NCBI GenBank assembly: GCA_026182355.1
Contig: JAPFBL010000104.1
Location: forward strand, 3,465,501-3,529,500
Source of the DNA: Hermatobates lingyangjiaoensis
Lineage: Eukaryota; Arthropoda; Insecta; Hemiptera; Hermatobatidae
Length of the DNA: 64,000 nt
Direction: 5' to 3'
Of this stretch, positions 11,544 to 20,737 are shown piece after piece. Each line of letters opens with the position of its first letter. The stretch's first letter is position 1. The notes below the pieces were generated by a model that saw only the letters and a list, made by a program, of their open reading frames with translations, was not told the origin of the DNA and made no database searches. The translations under genes were made by a program, and so were the position numbers.

Positions 11544-11588
11544 TATATATATTAATCTCCAAAAATTGTTCTTGACCTCTTCTATTCT

Positions 11589-11695
11589 ATTCTATATTTT
11601 GTTATTGAGAGCTAGGTCAAATAAAAGAAAATAATGACCTAGGAAGGAGTTTATTTTCTTTTATTTGACCTAGCCCTCAATAACAAAATATAGAA
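11589..11695. repeat. Near-perfect palindrome between two (TA)n tracts (family H)
   Basis: The left arm (ATTCTATATTTTGTTATTGA, then GAGCTAGGTCAAATAAAAGAAAATA) and its inverted complement are separated by about 20 bp. (TA)n tracts at 11504-11551 and 11695-11716 bracket it. No hammerhead core is recognised inside. Confidence 0.85.
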
Positions 11696-11761
11696 TATAT
11701 ATATATATATATATATTTCACAGTAAACCACAGACACAGAACAAAGAAACTAACACACTTA

Positions 11762-11799
11762 CTGTCTCTAATTTTTGGCTGAACCGTCATCAAGAGAGT
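11762..11799 (-). ncRNA. Hammerhead-like motif, family C (degenerate)
   Basis: Minus strand reads CTCTCTTGATGA, C, GGTTCAGCC, AAAA, ATTAGAGACAG. The C of CTGA and the G of GAAA are changed. The tail runs to the (TA)n at 11695-11716. Confidence 0.4.
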
Positions 11800-12132
11800 T
11801 AAGATAGGGATACCAAGCGCATCTGCGAAGCGATGGTTAAAGACCAACAGTATTGTCACACGTGTGCCCAGATCAAGTGAAGTATAAAAAAATAACAAGG
11901 AATAAGTGAAGGGCTAAGAAATAGAAAGGGAAAATGAAGAAAATGAGGAAACATAAATAATAAAAACTTAAAAAATAATAATGAAGAAAATTAAGAGGCA
12001 AATAACTGAAACAAAAAAAAATCCACGAATATAAATAATAAATGCTTAAATAACAATAATACTAATAATGACGATGGTTAAAATAATAATTTAATAATAA
12101 TAATAATAATATAATAATGAATAATAATTTAA

Positions 12133-13541
12133 TCTATATAAATAAAATAATGATTTTGTCTGTACATTGCTTAGAACTGACTCATTTCAACTTTTCTTGA
12201 CGTTTCATACATTGGAGAAACCGAATCCACCCTTAGAAAAATTTCTGTCGGTTTGTCGTTTTGTCTGTTTGTCGGTTTGTCTGTTTGTCCGCAAAACTTT
12301 GTCACAAGTAAACTCAGCTACCATAAGACATATAAAGCTGAAACTCTTAAAGTATATTTGTGTAGGTCTAACTTAAAATATAGGCTCTGAATTGATTGGA
12401 AATTCAACGTAGAAGTGAAGTTATGGACGTTTAAAGCAAAAACGTTTGTCACAAGTAAACTCAGCCACCATAAGACATGGTGAGCTGAAACTTTTACACT
12501 GGATTTGTGTATGCCTAAATTAAAATATGGGCTCTAAATAGATTCATAATTAAGTACAGAAATGAAGTTATAGGGCTTTAAGCGTATTTTTCAGAGACTT
12601 TGTTTTGACAAGTTTGTTTTGAAAATACACAGGTGAAGCAAGTAGGTATTGTTAGTTGATTTTAATTTCATTGGAGCATATGAATATATTGCGTATTTGA
12701 CATCTTTGAAAAGGTGTTTCCCAGGGTTGAGGATGTACTATCCATTACGAATAAATAGTTTTGTAAACGAGCAATTCACAAATCTTAATATGAACAGGCA
12801 GGAAAAATCAACGAACAAGTTCTTACGCTATATCATACCGAGGAAAAAACTTACAAGTCAGTAAAGAAATTGGATTAGTGATGAAGAAGCAGTTCATTAT
12901 CTAATTGAATTTCTTGACTCTGAATTTATTTCTCCTAGACTGCCTGCTCATGAGTAAAAACTTAAAGTAGGAGCACCAATCATGCTGCAATTTAGTAGCA
13001 GTAACAAATTTCATGTTACGAAACATGAGTGCCCCAAAACTGTGCAACGGGACACGACTCTGAGTTCGTGCTCTACACAGATATGCCATAGAGGCGGACA
13101 TAATGACTGGATGTGGTATTGGGGAGTCTGTGTGTATACCACGCATATCATTGATTCCGAGCCACTGTCTGTTTCCATTGAAATGATTGCAATGTCCTGT
13201 CAGAGTCTATTTCGCAATGACGTTAACTAAGTCGCAAAGGGAGACTTTATCTAACGCAGGAATTCATGTTAGCGAGACCAAGTTTTTCTCACATGGTCAA
13301 CTGTAGTTTACTTGCTCAAGAGTCAGAGGTTCCAACTGTTTGTTCTTCCGTAAACCTGACGAACAGACAGCTAATGTGGTGTATACAGAGGCATTTGTTT
13401 AACACTTTACTAATAATGGTATTTTCTACTATTCTATAACTTCTAATTATGGTATTAGTATATATAATACTATAATTGATATTTTGGAATACCAAGTATA
13501 ATAGAATTTTTGATTCCGTCAAAGACGGGTACGTTTTCTAG
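12133..13541 (+). mobile_element. Helitron copy, internally deleted
   Basis: Starts TCTATATAAAT after a host A and ends CTAG before a host T, the A/T target typical of Helitrons. A CCGTC-AAA-GACGG hairpin (13516-13528) lies 9 bp upstream of CTAG. The 5' half has a roughly 130 bp tandem duplication (copies near 12299-12425 and 12447-12575, sharing GTCACAAGTAAACTCAGC). The 3' half is a decayed Pif1-type helicase C-terminus. The Rep domain is absent, so this is a deletion derivative of a protein-coding Helitron, perhaps of the Helentron group given the TATATAAATAAAAT-like start. Confidence 0.75.
12710..13410 (+). pseudogene. Helitron Pif1-like helicase C-terminal pseudogene
   Basis: Across frames: FPGLRMYY, DEEAVHY..EFLDSE, LPAHE-stop-KLKVGAPIML, then PKLCNGTRL, later CIPRI.LIPSD, QCPVRVYFAMT..KSQ.ETL and FSHGQL. 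These correspond in order to the final segments of Helitron helicases (LKVGAP.ML, LCNGTRL, FAMTINKSQGQTL, FSHGQLYVA.SRV). Several frameshifts and stops are present. The ORFs in this stretch on either strand are partial frames or shadows of it. Confidence 0.75.
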
Positions 13542-13542
13542 T
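13516..13542 (+). repeat. Helitron 3' terminal hairpin and CTAG end
   Basis: 5 bp stem with AAA loop, then GTACGTTTT and CTAG|T. This is the standard Helitron termination signal and fixes the 3' boundary of the element at 13541. Confidence 0.7.
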
Positions 13543-13623
13543 GTAAAATAAATGAAAATAACAACAATAATAAAGAATATATTAATACAAAATAATACCC
13601 AAGAAGTATGATATATCTTTGCT

Positions 13624-13665
13624 TATAGTAAAGTTGGGTGTAGGCCACTCCAGATTTTTTATTTT
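13624..13665 (+). repeat. Dispersed 40 bp repeat, copy 1
   Basis: TATAGTAAAGTTGGGTGTAG followed by GCCACTCCAGATTTTTT. Close copies lie at 52858-52900 and 57058-57097. Family unknown. Confidence 0.6.
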
Positions 13666-13669
13666 CAAA

Positions 13670-16040
13670 TCAAGTTAATCAGATTTAAAGAATATCACAA
13701 GAATCATTACAAAAATAGCAAAATCCTTTTAATTAGTTTGATTTTTAAGTCTTATAAAATTCTGTTAATTTACTATTGCTATAATAAATTTACAGTAAAG
13801 GAACTAATATAAGTAAGAGTTAGTAATTTATAAGAGGATTAATTTTTGGGTGATGGAACATGATCAAAGTAAATTAAATTGGGTTTTCTGTTAGAATGAC
13901 TAAATTCAAGTGCACCGAGGGAATTGAAGATAAAAGAGTAAAGACCGGTAATTGAGTAAGTGGTAATCAGGCAAGAGTGGTGTTTGAATCGTAGTCAAAG
14001 TCCCTGCTTGTCTCAGTTTAGACAAAATTAGCTTGTTTTAAACAAGCGTCGTTAATAAGGCCACTTTGTCAAAGAGGCATAACAAGCATTAGCAACACAC
14101 TAAACTTTGCCAATCTTGAACTTGATGGCTTAAGTTTCCTAACCATTTAAAAATTACTTAGACTGTAGCAGTTGTCAAGTACCGAAAAGGAATTAATATT
14201 TTTCATAAATCATGGATTGAGCAGATGATATTTTAGTAGCCTGACTAGCAATTAATATCTTGTCAATATTAATAAGACCAAATAAGTATAAAAAGGATAG
14301 CCACAGCAGAAACTTGTATCAAAAACTTACGATAAAATCCTGTTCTCAACAGATGCTTGTGTGCAATCCTGTAGTGTAAGTGATAACAATCATACCAGGA
14401 CACACACGCGTTATAGCTCACTATAACCTTTATTTCACATGTTAATTCAATAACCAATGACTCTATTTCTTAAACAGGTCAAAACAAAGTTTATATATAT
14501 TTATTATCAGTTGCAGTAAATAAATTTTAATGTTATAGTAAAAAAAAACCTTACCACCTACCTTGAGATTTCTTTATAACATGACCACATTCAAGCCCTG
14601 TCCGTTCCCACGAAAAAAGTGTGAATGCTATTATGTGTTATCTTGTAGAAATTTTTCGAACCAATTATTGATTTTCTATTCATATTTTCTGCAAATTACT
14701 TTTTTTTAATCTATCAAACTACTTCAGTTCTAAGTTTTCTTATTTTATAAAATGTGACTTACGCATATATCATAGACAGATTCCATGTTTAAATAACATT
14801 GAGAGACATAAAATACGATTAATGTTAATGTACAACAAATTAAATACAATAATTATTAACTTATAATAATTGGGTTAATTATAATAATTTATTTAATAAT
14901 GTATATAATAATTACATAAACTAAATTAAACATGACTAATTAACAGGAATTAAATTTACGTTATTTTATTCCATGAGATAGAATAAGATGGTAGAGAAAT
15001 TCAGTCCAAGAACAGCAGCGGACTCAAAAGAAGGTACTAATACATAGGGAGAGAGAAAAGCATTAATTTTCTCTTCCTAATGGACGAGTTTTAGGTTATA
15101 AAGATATTATAATTCTTTTGTAACTTATGTTACACATATTGTGTAATATACTAATCAATCGTATCAAATACATAACTTTGATAAAGTCTATACATACTTT
15201 GATGTACCTTAGTTTTGGGCTCTCAATCAGAATTAATCCCATTATTTCGTGTTTTAGAGCCATGAAAACGAGTTTGTTGGTGCTTGTTAGTGTAGTTCAG
15301 AACGTATCGAACTCATCCCTAGCTCTAGCACTAGTGAAAAGATAAGAACTCCTGTAATACATCCATCACCAAACAACAAAGACAACGTATTAACCTTCAT
15401 ATTACAATAAATAAAAAGAAAAAATCCTGAATCAGACAAACTGATACTTGAAATATTTTAATATTTAAAATAATAATTTATTTCACCTAGAAGTAATATT
15501 CAACTTTAAAAATATATATAACAAATTTTAACGAATTTACCTCTATACCTTACAGAGCTTACAACAATACGATCGGCATAGGAAATTAAACACTTTAAAG
15601 TTAGCTGAAAGACTTAATTAAATTAAGCCTAAAATAAATTTGTGTCACTGTAAATTTCTTCTTTAGGAAGTTAGTCAATATATATCTATTTGTAAAATTA
15701 AACTCTGTTTTACTGTTTTACTATTAACCATTACCATGTGTGTTTTGTTGAAATCACTACCTTTATTGGAATAAATTGATGTTGATTTTTACTTAGATTA
15801 CATTCTACACTAAATAGCACTTACTCAAAGAAAGAAACAAAACAAGAAATACATTGTTACCTTTTAAAGTTGAAGCGATATTACTAGAATTATGTATTCA
15901 ACAGTTATTTTTATAAAAAAAATTTAACACTTCAGTAATAAAATGCACAGCAATGTCATATGGTTGTTAGTAATATTACTTGTAAATGTCATAGGAAACT
16001 TTGGATACCTACAACCCCCCCAATGGTTTGACAATTTTTA
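13670..16040. other. No gene recognised
   Basis: AT-rich; short ORFs without motifs. The patch near 13950-14060 is less AT-rich and SINE-like in tone, but lacks a clear A box. Confidence 0.4.
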
Positions 16041-16050
16041 AGAGATTTTG

Positions 16051-16128
16051 CAACTGCTATCTCTGCATTCCTGTCCTGTATATAGTTTTAACATATATAC
16101 AGGACAGGCACAGCAGAGACAGCAGTTG
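16051..16128. repeat. Palindrome (family I)
   Basis: CAACTGCTATCTCTGCATTC then CTGTCCTGTATAT, a short centre, and the inverted complement ending AGAGACAGCAGTTGG. Arms of about 37 bp differ at a few positions. It lies 205 bp upstream of a hammerhead-like motif at 16331. Confidence 0.8.
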
Positions 16129-16330
16129 GAGTTGAAGAGTGGGGATACCCTAGGGACATCTGAATGAAAGGACAACATAGACCTTGTAAAAACCTAATGT
16201 AACCTCCCATTTTATGATGTTTGTTGATCTGTAGCATGTTATCTATTGTTAATTTTAAACAATATGTAGGATAAAACTTTTATTTCTGTTTAGTGAGTAG
16301 TTTTTACTTAGTAATTTTATATATTATTAC

Positions 16331-16366
16331 TCCCTGAAGATGGTCAATGATGACTGAAACGTCGGT
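16331..16366 (+). ncRNA. Hammerhead-like motif at a PLE 5' end
   Basis: CTGAAGA, T, a GGTC-AATGAT-GACT stem-loop, GAAA, CGTCGG. Both core boxes are intact and stem II has 4 pairs (one G-U). The CTGAAGATGG...GAAACGTC pattern is typical of PLE terminal repeats. The ORF at 16403 follows within 40 bp. Confidence 0.55.
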
Positions 16367-16402
16367 TTTATATTTTTTAAATTTAAGGTATCTATCAATT
16401 AA

Positions 16403-16618
16403 ATGGATTTTAAAAGCAAATCTTTTGGAGATTTATTGCATTTAGTACCTAACGAATGGAAGTGTCAAATCAGAAAACTCGAGAAGCTATACCGAAATAT
16501 TATTCATAGCGAAATTGGTAAGAAATTAAACTGTGCATATATATATATATTATATTCACATCTATTACTGACGACGATGACATCCAAATATATAATTAGT
16601 TTCAGTGATTTCTTTTGA
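16403..16618 (+). pseudogene. Possible Penelope-like N-terminal fragment
   Basis: The 71-codon ORF reads MDFKSKSFGDLLHLVPNEWKC then QIRKLEKLYRNIIHSEIGKKL. A charged helix with IRKLEKL is common near the N-terminus of PLE proteins. With the hammerhead-like motif immediately upstream, this looks like the start of a PLE, lost after about residue 45 where a TA-rich stretch begins. Assignment is tentative. Confidence 0.35.
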
Positions 16619-17158
16619 AATTTCTAATATATATGCAAAATATATAAACGTCCTTATGAAATTCTCAGATACTTCTTTGTTCATCATATTTTCTTAAACA
16701 CCCCTTAATAATACATTCGTTACTTTACCTCCAAATGTAATATAACACATCTCCACACGTTTTGGATGTTTATCACTCTAATAAAAAAAAAAAAGTATCT
16801 TATTTCCAAAATTTTTATTTATAAATAATTTCGAGTATTCATTGACTAGGTAATAGAATAGAGGTGTTTGTTTATAATACAGATAGACAAGAGGGTTGAG
16901 TTATTTTAGGGATTTTCTGAAAATTCTTCACTGCACCCGCTTAAACCGCAATAGTTTTAAACCTGTCTCTTGTTTTTATTGAAATAAATTAATTCAACTA
17001 GTGAACAGAACTCACAAAGTGACTAAAATAAAACTCGCATTGATATTTGAAAATCATATAATGAAGTAATATGCTCCACTGACTACTCAAACAAATAACT
17101 TCTCCTGATGAACGTGAATAACAATAACTTAATTGTAATTATTTGTGATATTTTGCAC

Positions 17159-17160
<2 letters not shown>

Positions 17161-17193
<33 letters not shown>
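17161..17193. repeat. (TA)n tract meeting a family A tail
   Basis: Directly followed by the minus-orientation family A tail (ACAAGATTC...CACCTGAAATAACAATC). Confidence 0.85.
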
Positions 17194-17195
<2 letters not shown>

Positions 17196-17375
17196 CAAGA
17201 TTCTACAATAAACACCTGAAATAACAATCAATGATCAAAGCACAATAACAAAATGGGAAAAAAACCAAAGCTCTATCAACTGTAACTGAAATGGGTTTTT
17301 GACTCTGACGAAGACCACTTGCTACGGTTGAAAGATCTTAGTCCTTTTTTCCACATCTTCTTGTGATTTGATCAT
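17194..17375. repeat. Fold-back pair of PLE family A ends
   Basis: A minus-orientation tail (17194-17275) joins a plus-orientation core and tail (17296-17375). The plus copy carries the hammerhead-like motif at 17301-17343. Confidence 0.65.
17301..17343 (+). ncRNA. Hammerhead-like motif, family A
   Basis: GACT, CTGACGA, A, GACCACTTGCTACGGTT, GAAA, GATCTT, AGTC. Stem I is GACU with AGUC. Stem III is one G-C pair with an AU loop; cleavage would follow CUU. Stem II is interrupted (ACCA against CGGT). Confidence 0.5.
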
Positions 17376-17510
17376 ATATATAACAAGATTACAGGTAAAC
17401 ACGTGAAATAACAATCAATAATCAAACCACAATATGAAAGGGAAAAAAGGCTAAGGTCATTCAACCGTAACAAGCGGTCTTCTTCGGAGTCAAAAACCTA
17501 ATTGATACAC
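17376..17510 (-). repeat. PLE family A end with degenerate hammerhead-like motif
   Basis: Minus orientation: GACTCCGAAGAAGACCGCTTG, then TTACGGTTGAATGACCTTA. CTGACGA has become CCGAAGA and GAAA has become GAAT, so the motif is decayed. Confidence 0.55.
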
Positions 17511-17820
17511 TAGAATCTAGTGACTAGATGCAGAAACATCTCGTGAGGGGTTGAGAAGAGTGGTAAGGAAGAGTGGTATTTTAAAGAGGAGTAAATTGAA
17601 GGAAAAGTCAAATGTCCAGAGGCCTCTTCTGAGAGAGTTGACAGCTAGGGGATAGTTTTTCTTAATCATTATTACTGTACTCCTTTGATTCTCCAAACAT
17701 CCCTCTCCAAAAATTTGTCTTTTCCTGCACTTTATACCCTTTTAAAATACCATTCTTCTCTCGCATTCTTCTCAAACCATCACTAGATGTTTGTGCACCT
17801 AGAGTTTCAATTGGGTTTTT

Positions 17821-17862
17821 GACTCTGATGAAGACCGCTTGTTTCGATGAAAGACCTTAGTC
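17821..17862 (+). ncRNA. Hammerhead-like motif, family A
   Basis: GACT, CTGATGA, A, GACCGCTTGTTTCGATGAAAG, then ACCTTAGTC. Core boxes are present; stem II is weakened (CCG against CGA). Stem I is GACU/AGUC. Confidence 0.5.
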
Positions 17863-17885
17863 TTTTTTCCCTTCGAAATCGGGCT

Positions 17886-17922
17886 ACTTCTGCCTGATGA
17901 CGACGAATGTCGATATATCTTT
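17886..17922 (+). ncRNA. Hammerhead-like motif, family G (degenerate)
   Basis: CTGATGA, C, GAC-GAAT-GTC, then GATA instead of GAAA. A better copy with GAAA is at 44573-44611. Confidence 0.4.
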
Positions 17923-17983
17923 GTGAGTCTTTTTTGTGTGTGTTTTTCTCTTTCCTTTTTAAACTAGTAGTCCTGTTGGACCG

Positions 17984-18042
<59 letters not shown>

Positions 18043-18045
<3 letters not shown>

Positions 18046-18200
18046 ATTTCACAGAAACACGTGAAAAAGGAATGAATGATCAAATCACAATATGAAATGA
18101 GAAAACAAGACTAAGATCTTTCAACAGTAACAAGCCGTCTTTGTCAGAGTCAAAACGCAACTGAAACACTAGATGCACGACACATCTGGTGAACATATAT
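18043..18200 (-). repeat. PLE family A end
   Basis: Minus-orientation tail plus hammerhead-like motif (18110-18152): GACTCTGACAAAGACGGCTTG, then TTACTGTTGAAAGATCTTAGTC. It is truncated about 50 bp beyond the motif, in sequence matching the A 3' UTR (ACATCTGGTG). Confidence 0.6.
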
Positions 18201-18420
18201 ATATACTTTTTCGTTGGAAATACGATCCGAAACGGACAAATATAGTTCAACGTGGAAAAAGAAACATAGAGAATCAAAAGCACACACTTACACTGGGTCT
18301 CCAACCGTCTCTGAACCAGTGCGCTTGATTTCTCTCTCTTATCTCTCCTGAAGACGGTTCAAACCGAAAATTAGAGACTGTAAGTGTGTGCTTTTGATTC
18401 TCTATGTTTCTTTTTCTACA
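18190..18420. repeat. Inverted repeat of PLE family C ends
   Basis: Left tail (ACTTTTTCGTTGGAAATACG, then AGAAACATAGAGAATCAAAAG) is inverted relative to the right tail after the motif at 18343. The same two tails occur around 926-1150. (TA)n follows at 18428-18446. Confidence 0.65.
18343..18380 (+). ncRNA. Hammerhead-like motif, family C
   Basis: TCTC, CTGAAGA, C, GGTTCAAACC (3-4 bp stem), GAAA, ATTA, GAGA. Stem I is UCUC with GAGA. This is the cleanest family C copy. Confidence 0.55.
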
Positions 18421-18449
18421 TTAAACTATATATATATATATATTTACAG

Positions 18450-19480
18450 TATTTGGTAAGTTTTTTGAGGAATACGACTTCGAGAATATTGTGACCTTGT
18501 TTTTTTAGCCCTGAGAATATAGATTTGTTTCTTTTTATTATTATCAGTTTTACGTTTGATTTGCATTTTTTTTAATTCCTTTACTTTTTTGTTGAATTAG
18601 AAGATTTTTGCTGAAGTTAATCGTTCTCCTTTTGATTTTGCTGAAGGTGAATCTGAATTAGTTTCAGGGTTTAATGCTGAGTATAGCAGAGGTAGTTTTG
18701 CTTTTATTTTTCTTTCTGAATATATAAATATTATTTTTATGAGTTTTCTTAGTTCTATTTTTTTTTGGTTGTGATATTATTAGTTTTCTTTTATTTTTTT
18801 AGTATGAATAAATCGAAACGTTGTCATATGAAGAAGTATTTCAATTTAAAAACCTTGCCACCAAAAAACATTCAAAAACACTGTGTTGAATCAAGAGTTC
18901 AAGAACAATTAGGGAATATTATACTTTGAAAGAGTTAACTTAAAATTTGGCACTTTGATGTGCACAAAGAGGATAAAGAGTCAAATTTTTCATATATGTT
19001 GTTTAACTAATATGCCATCAGTAAAAGATATTATAAACATACAAGGGTTATAAATATTTACACTCAGAAATCGTCACAAGGTCAACAGTAAGTTTTGAAC
19101 GGTCTTTGAGCCTCCGTTCCCCTTAGGATTCTGTGTTATTCATTTCACATCAAGACTGCATGTTAAAACCGTCCTTCCTTTGTACTTGAAAGTCTTCATT
19201 ATATAATCAGTTTTGTATACAAAGCTATATACTCGTAGTGTATCCGTTAAAAATATATAATCAATAGAGAAAGTGAGTGAATGAGAGAGATACAGAAAGA
19301 ATGATGGAGTGAAAAAAAGGAGTAAATAAAAACTGAGGTGTACATGCAACAGTTTTTTAAACTTCGCTTTTTTTCTTCTGTTTCTTACAATCCTTTAAAG
19401 CTTATAAAAAAACTCAACAAATATTTGCAGATAAAAATAATTCTTTCAAACAAAATTCCCTCATATTAACATTTATTTAA
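18450..19480. other. No gene recognised
   Basis: AT- and T-rich sequence. No recognisable coding or RNA feature. Confidence 0.4.
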
Positions 19481-19481
19481 T

Positions 19482-19628
19482 ATGAATCAAATCCTGCAAG
19501 AAATGAGTTCAGTTTTTGCACGACCAGACAAAGATAAGATAGACGTGAGGTTAGCTGTGGCAGGAGGATTCACTGCGGTCGACAGCATGGTAAACAGTGC
19601 ACGACTACTGCACCCAAGGAAGACGTGA
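19482..19628 (+). CDS. Unidentified 48-codon ORF in a less AT-rich island
   Basis: An ATG-to-TGA frame reading MNQILQEMSSVFARPDKDK then IDVRLAVAGGFTAVDSMVNS and ARLLHPRKT. The composition is unusually balanced for this window and the surrounding 19480-19700 is clearly less AT-rich, so it could be an exon or a relic of a mobile-element gene. I do not recognise the protein. No splice sites or flanking exons could be confirmed. Confidence 0.2.
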   Translation: MNQILQEMSSVFARPDKDKIDVRLAVAGGFTAVDSMVNSARLLHPRKT

Positions 19629-19843
19629 CCGCCCTATTGTTCCCTTTCAGAAACCGTCCGCTGCTTATAGGCAGACACAACACAACCAGACAAAAACAAT
19701 CTCAATGCAAACAGCATGGTTTCCGTTTATCCATATTTTGATTAATTTCAAATTATTGTATAAATCGTAGTCACGTTTCATTTTCGTTGTTAACAAATAT
19801 TTAGTTAGAGACTTCTGTAACATTGTCTTTTTATATTATTGCC

Positions 19844-19849
<6 letters not shown>

Positions 19850-19896
<47 letters not shown>

Positions 19897-19907
19897 ATAT
19901 ATATATA
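19850..19907. repeat. (TA)n tract
   Basis: TA dinucleotides with one short interruption near 19880, upstream of a family D PLE end. Confidence 0.9.
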
Positions 19908-19914
19908 AATAACA

Positions 19915-20095
19915 ATCACTATGTATCGGTCGGTGGACGCATTAATGTCTCCGTTCCTTCGTGCCTTCTCCTTTTTCTTTTTCTCCTCTCCTGAAGACGG
20001 CAAGAGAGCCGAAATGATCAAGAATCGTGAGTGTTAGTCCTCTTCTTTGTCTTTTTTGTGTTCTCTGGTTGTAATTTTAATATTACATATAAATA
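19915..20095 (+). repeat. PLE family D end
   Basis: CGGTGGACGCATTAATGTCTC, C-rich block, hammerhead-like motif (19986-20025), then the tail GTGAGTGTTAGTCCTCTTC ending in TA-rich sequence. Sister copies are at 20387-20530, 46345-46475 and 55075-55240 (minus). Confidence 0.65.
19986..20025 (+). ncRNA. Hammerhead-like motif, family D
   Basis: CTCTC, CTGAAGA, C, GGC-AAGAGA-GCC, GAAA, TGATC, AAGA. Core boxes intact; stem II GGC/GCC. Stem I (UCUC against AAGA) is imperfect here. Confidence 0.5.
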
Positions 20096-20174
20096 TATAT
20101 GTATAAAAAGGTTACACATAAACACGTGAAGCAAGAATCAATGATCAAACAACAATAAGAAACGGCAAAACAAG

Positions 20175-20217
20175 ACTAAGATCTTTCAACCGAAACAAGC
20201 GGTCTTCGTCAGAGTCA
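20175..20217 (-). ncRNA. Hammerhead-like motif, family A
   Basis: GACT, CTGACGA, A, GACCGCTTGTTTCGGTT, GAAA, GATCTT, AGTC on minus. Stem I, both core boxes and a 5 bp stem II (GACCG with CGGTT) are all present. Confidence 0.6.
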
Positions 20218-20241
20218 AAAACTCAACTGGATTCAGTTTTT

Positions 20242-20284
20242 GACTCTGACGAAGACCGCTTGTTACGGTTGAAAGATCTCAGTC
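20242..20284 (+). ncRNA. Hammerhead-like motif, family A (best copy)
   Basis: GACT, CTGACGA, A, GACCG-CTTGTTA-CGGTT, GAAA, G-AT-C, TC, AGTC. Stem I is 4 bp (GACU/AGUC), stem II 5 bp with one G-U, stem III one G-C pair with a 2 nt loop, and cleavage would follow CUC. One extra A sits between CUGACGA and stem II, a departure from the standard core that recurs as one extra nucleotide in most families here. Confidence 0.6.
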
Positions 20285-20317
20285 ATTTTTCCCCCTCCAT
20301 TTCATATTGTGGATTGA

Positions 20318-20320
<3 letters not shown>

Positions 20321-20383
<63 letters not shown>

Positions 20384-20385
20384 CA
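20321..20385. repeat. (TA)n tract
   Basis: TA-rich tract with short interruptions, between a family A plus-strand tail and the start of a family D end. Confidence 0.9.
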
Positions 20386-20386
20386 G

Positions 20387-20524
20387 TGGACGCATTTACG
20401 TCTCCGTTCCTTCATTCTTTCTCCTTTTATTTTCTTTCTTTCTACTCTCCTGAAGACGGCAAGACGCCGAAATTATCGAGATTCGTGAGTGTTCGTCCTT
20501 TTTCTTGTGTTCTCTAGTTTTAAC

Positions 20525-20530
<6 letters not shown>
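20387..20530 (+). repeat. PLE family D end with hammerhead-like motif
   Basis: Motif at 20445-20484: TCTC, CTGAAGA, C, GGC-AAGAC-GCC, GAAA, TTATC, GAGA. Stem I UCUC/GAGA is perfect and stem III is a U-A pair with 1 nt loop. Tail GTGAGTGTTCGTCCTTTTTC runs into (TA)n at 20530-20560. The sequence is almost identical to 46345-46475. Confidence 0.65.
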
Positions 20531-20563
<33 letters not shown>

Positions 20564-20564
20564 A

Positions 20565-20730
20565 CGGTTTCTTCTTCTTGGAATTTGGTCAGAGTTAATA
20601 TACGGAATCACCTTTTCACCAACGTGTCGTCTTTATTTAAGACATCCACAGGACTATAAATTACTGAATGCTAGCTGCTAATACGAACCGACGCGAAATA
20701 TAGGTTGGTTCGGTATTAGAAGCTAGCCCA
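20565..20730. repeat. PLE end with inverted repeat and hammerhead-like remnant (family F)
   Basis: Minus strand at about 20615-20655 reads CCTGTGGATGTCTTAAATAA then AGACGACACGTTGG, the CUGANGA / stem II / GAAA / CGTTGG pattern with substitutions. An inverted repeat, GCTAGCTGCTAATACGAACC with GGTTGGTTCGGTATTAGAAG, spans 20670-20727. Confidence 0.5.
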
Positions 20731-20737
20731 GTGACTC

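Larger units (their letters stand above)
8600..12130. other. Mostly unassigned AT-rich DNA with a few repeats
   Basis: Contains the (CT)n at 9449-9499, the palindrome at 11589-11695 and a family C end at 11718-11800. The patch 8820-9010 is less AT-rich and has a weak B-box-like GGTTTAATCCC on minus, but no full tRNA-like unit. No host gene recognised. Confidence 0.4.
17610..18052 (+). mobile_element. Nested PLE 3' ends (family A into family G)
   Basis: Plus strand: an endonuclease C-terminal scrap (CTTCTGAGAGAGTTGACAGC, reading SSERVDS-stop), a 3' UTR, a family A hammerhead-like motif (17821-17862) cut short after CTTTTTTCCC, then a family G motif (17886-17922) and its tail ending on (TA)n at 17990-18042. 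A minus-strand family A tail starts on the other side of that tract. The 3' UTR matches 21190-21370. Confidence 0.6.
20105..20320. repeat. Palindrome of two PLE family A ends
   Basis: Minus copy (20105-20217) and plus copy (20242-20320) are joined head to head through CAAAAACTCAACTGGATTCAG. Both arms contain complete core motifs and tails ending in GATCAA/TTGATC. (TA)n follows at 20321. Confidence 0.8.

Noticed and set aside
12149..12376. 69-codon ORF at 12167 as a gene
   Set aside because: It spans the GTCTGTTTGTCGGTTTGTC repeat of the Helitron 5' region and has no protein motif.
17807..18052. ORFs with IYIYIY stretches (here and at 690-950, 6408-6809, 11413-11634, 19836-20021, 20260-20517, 28526-28765, 62039-62293, 62519-62707)
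   Set aside because: They are translations of (TA)n or other microsatellites fused to PLE tails; no protein signal.
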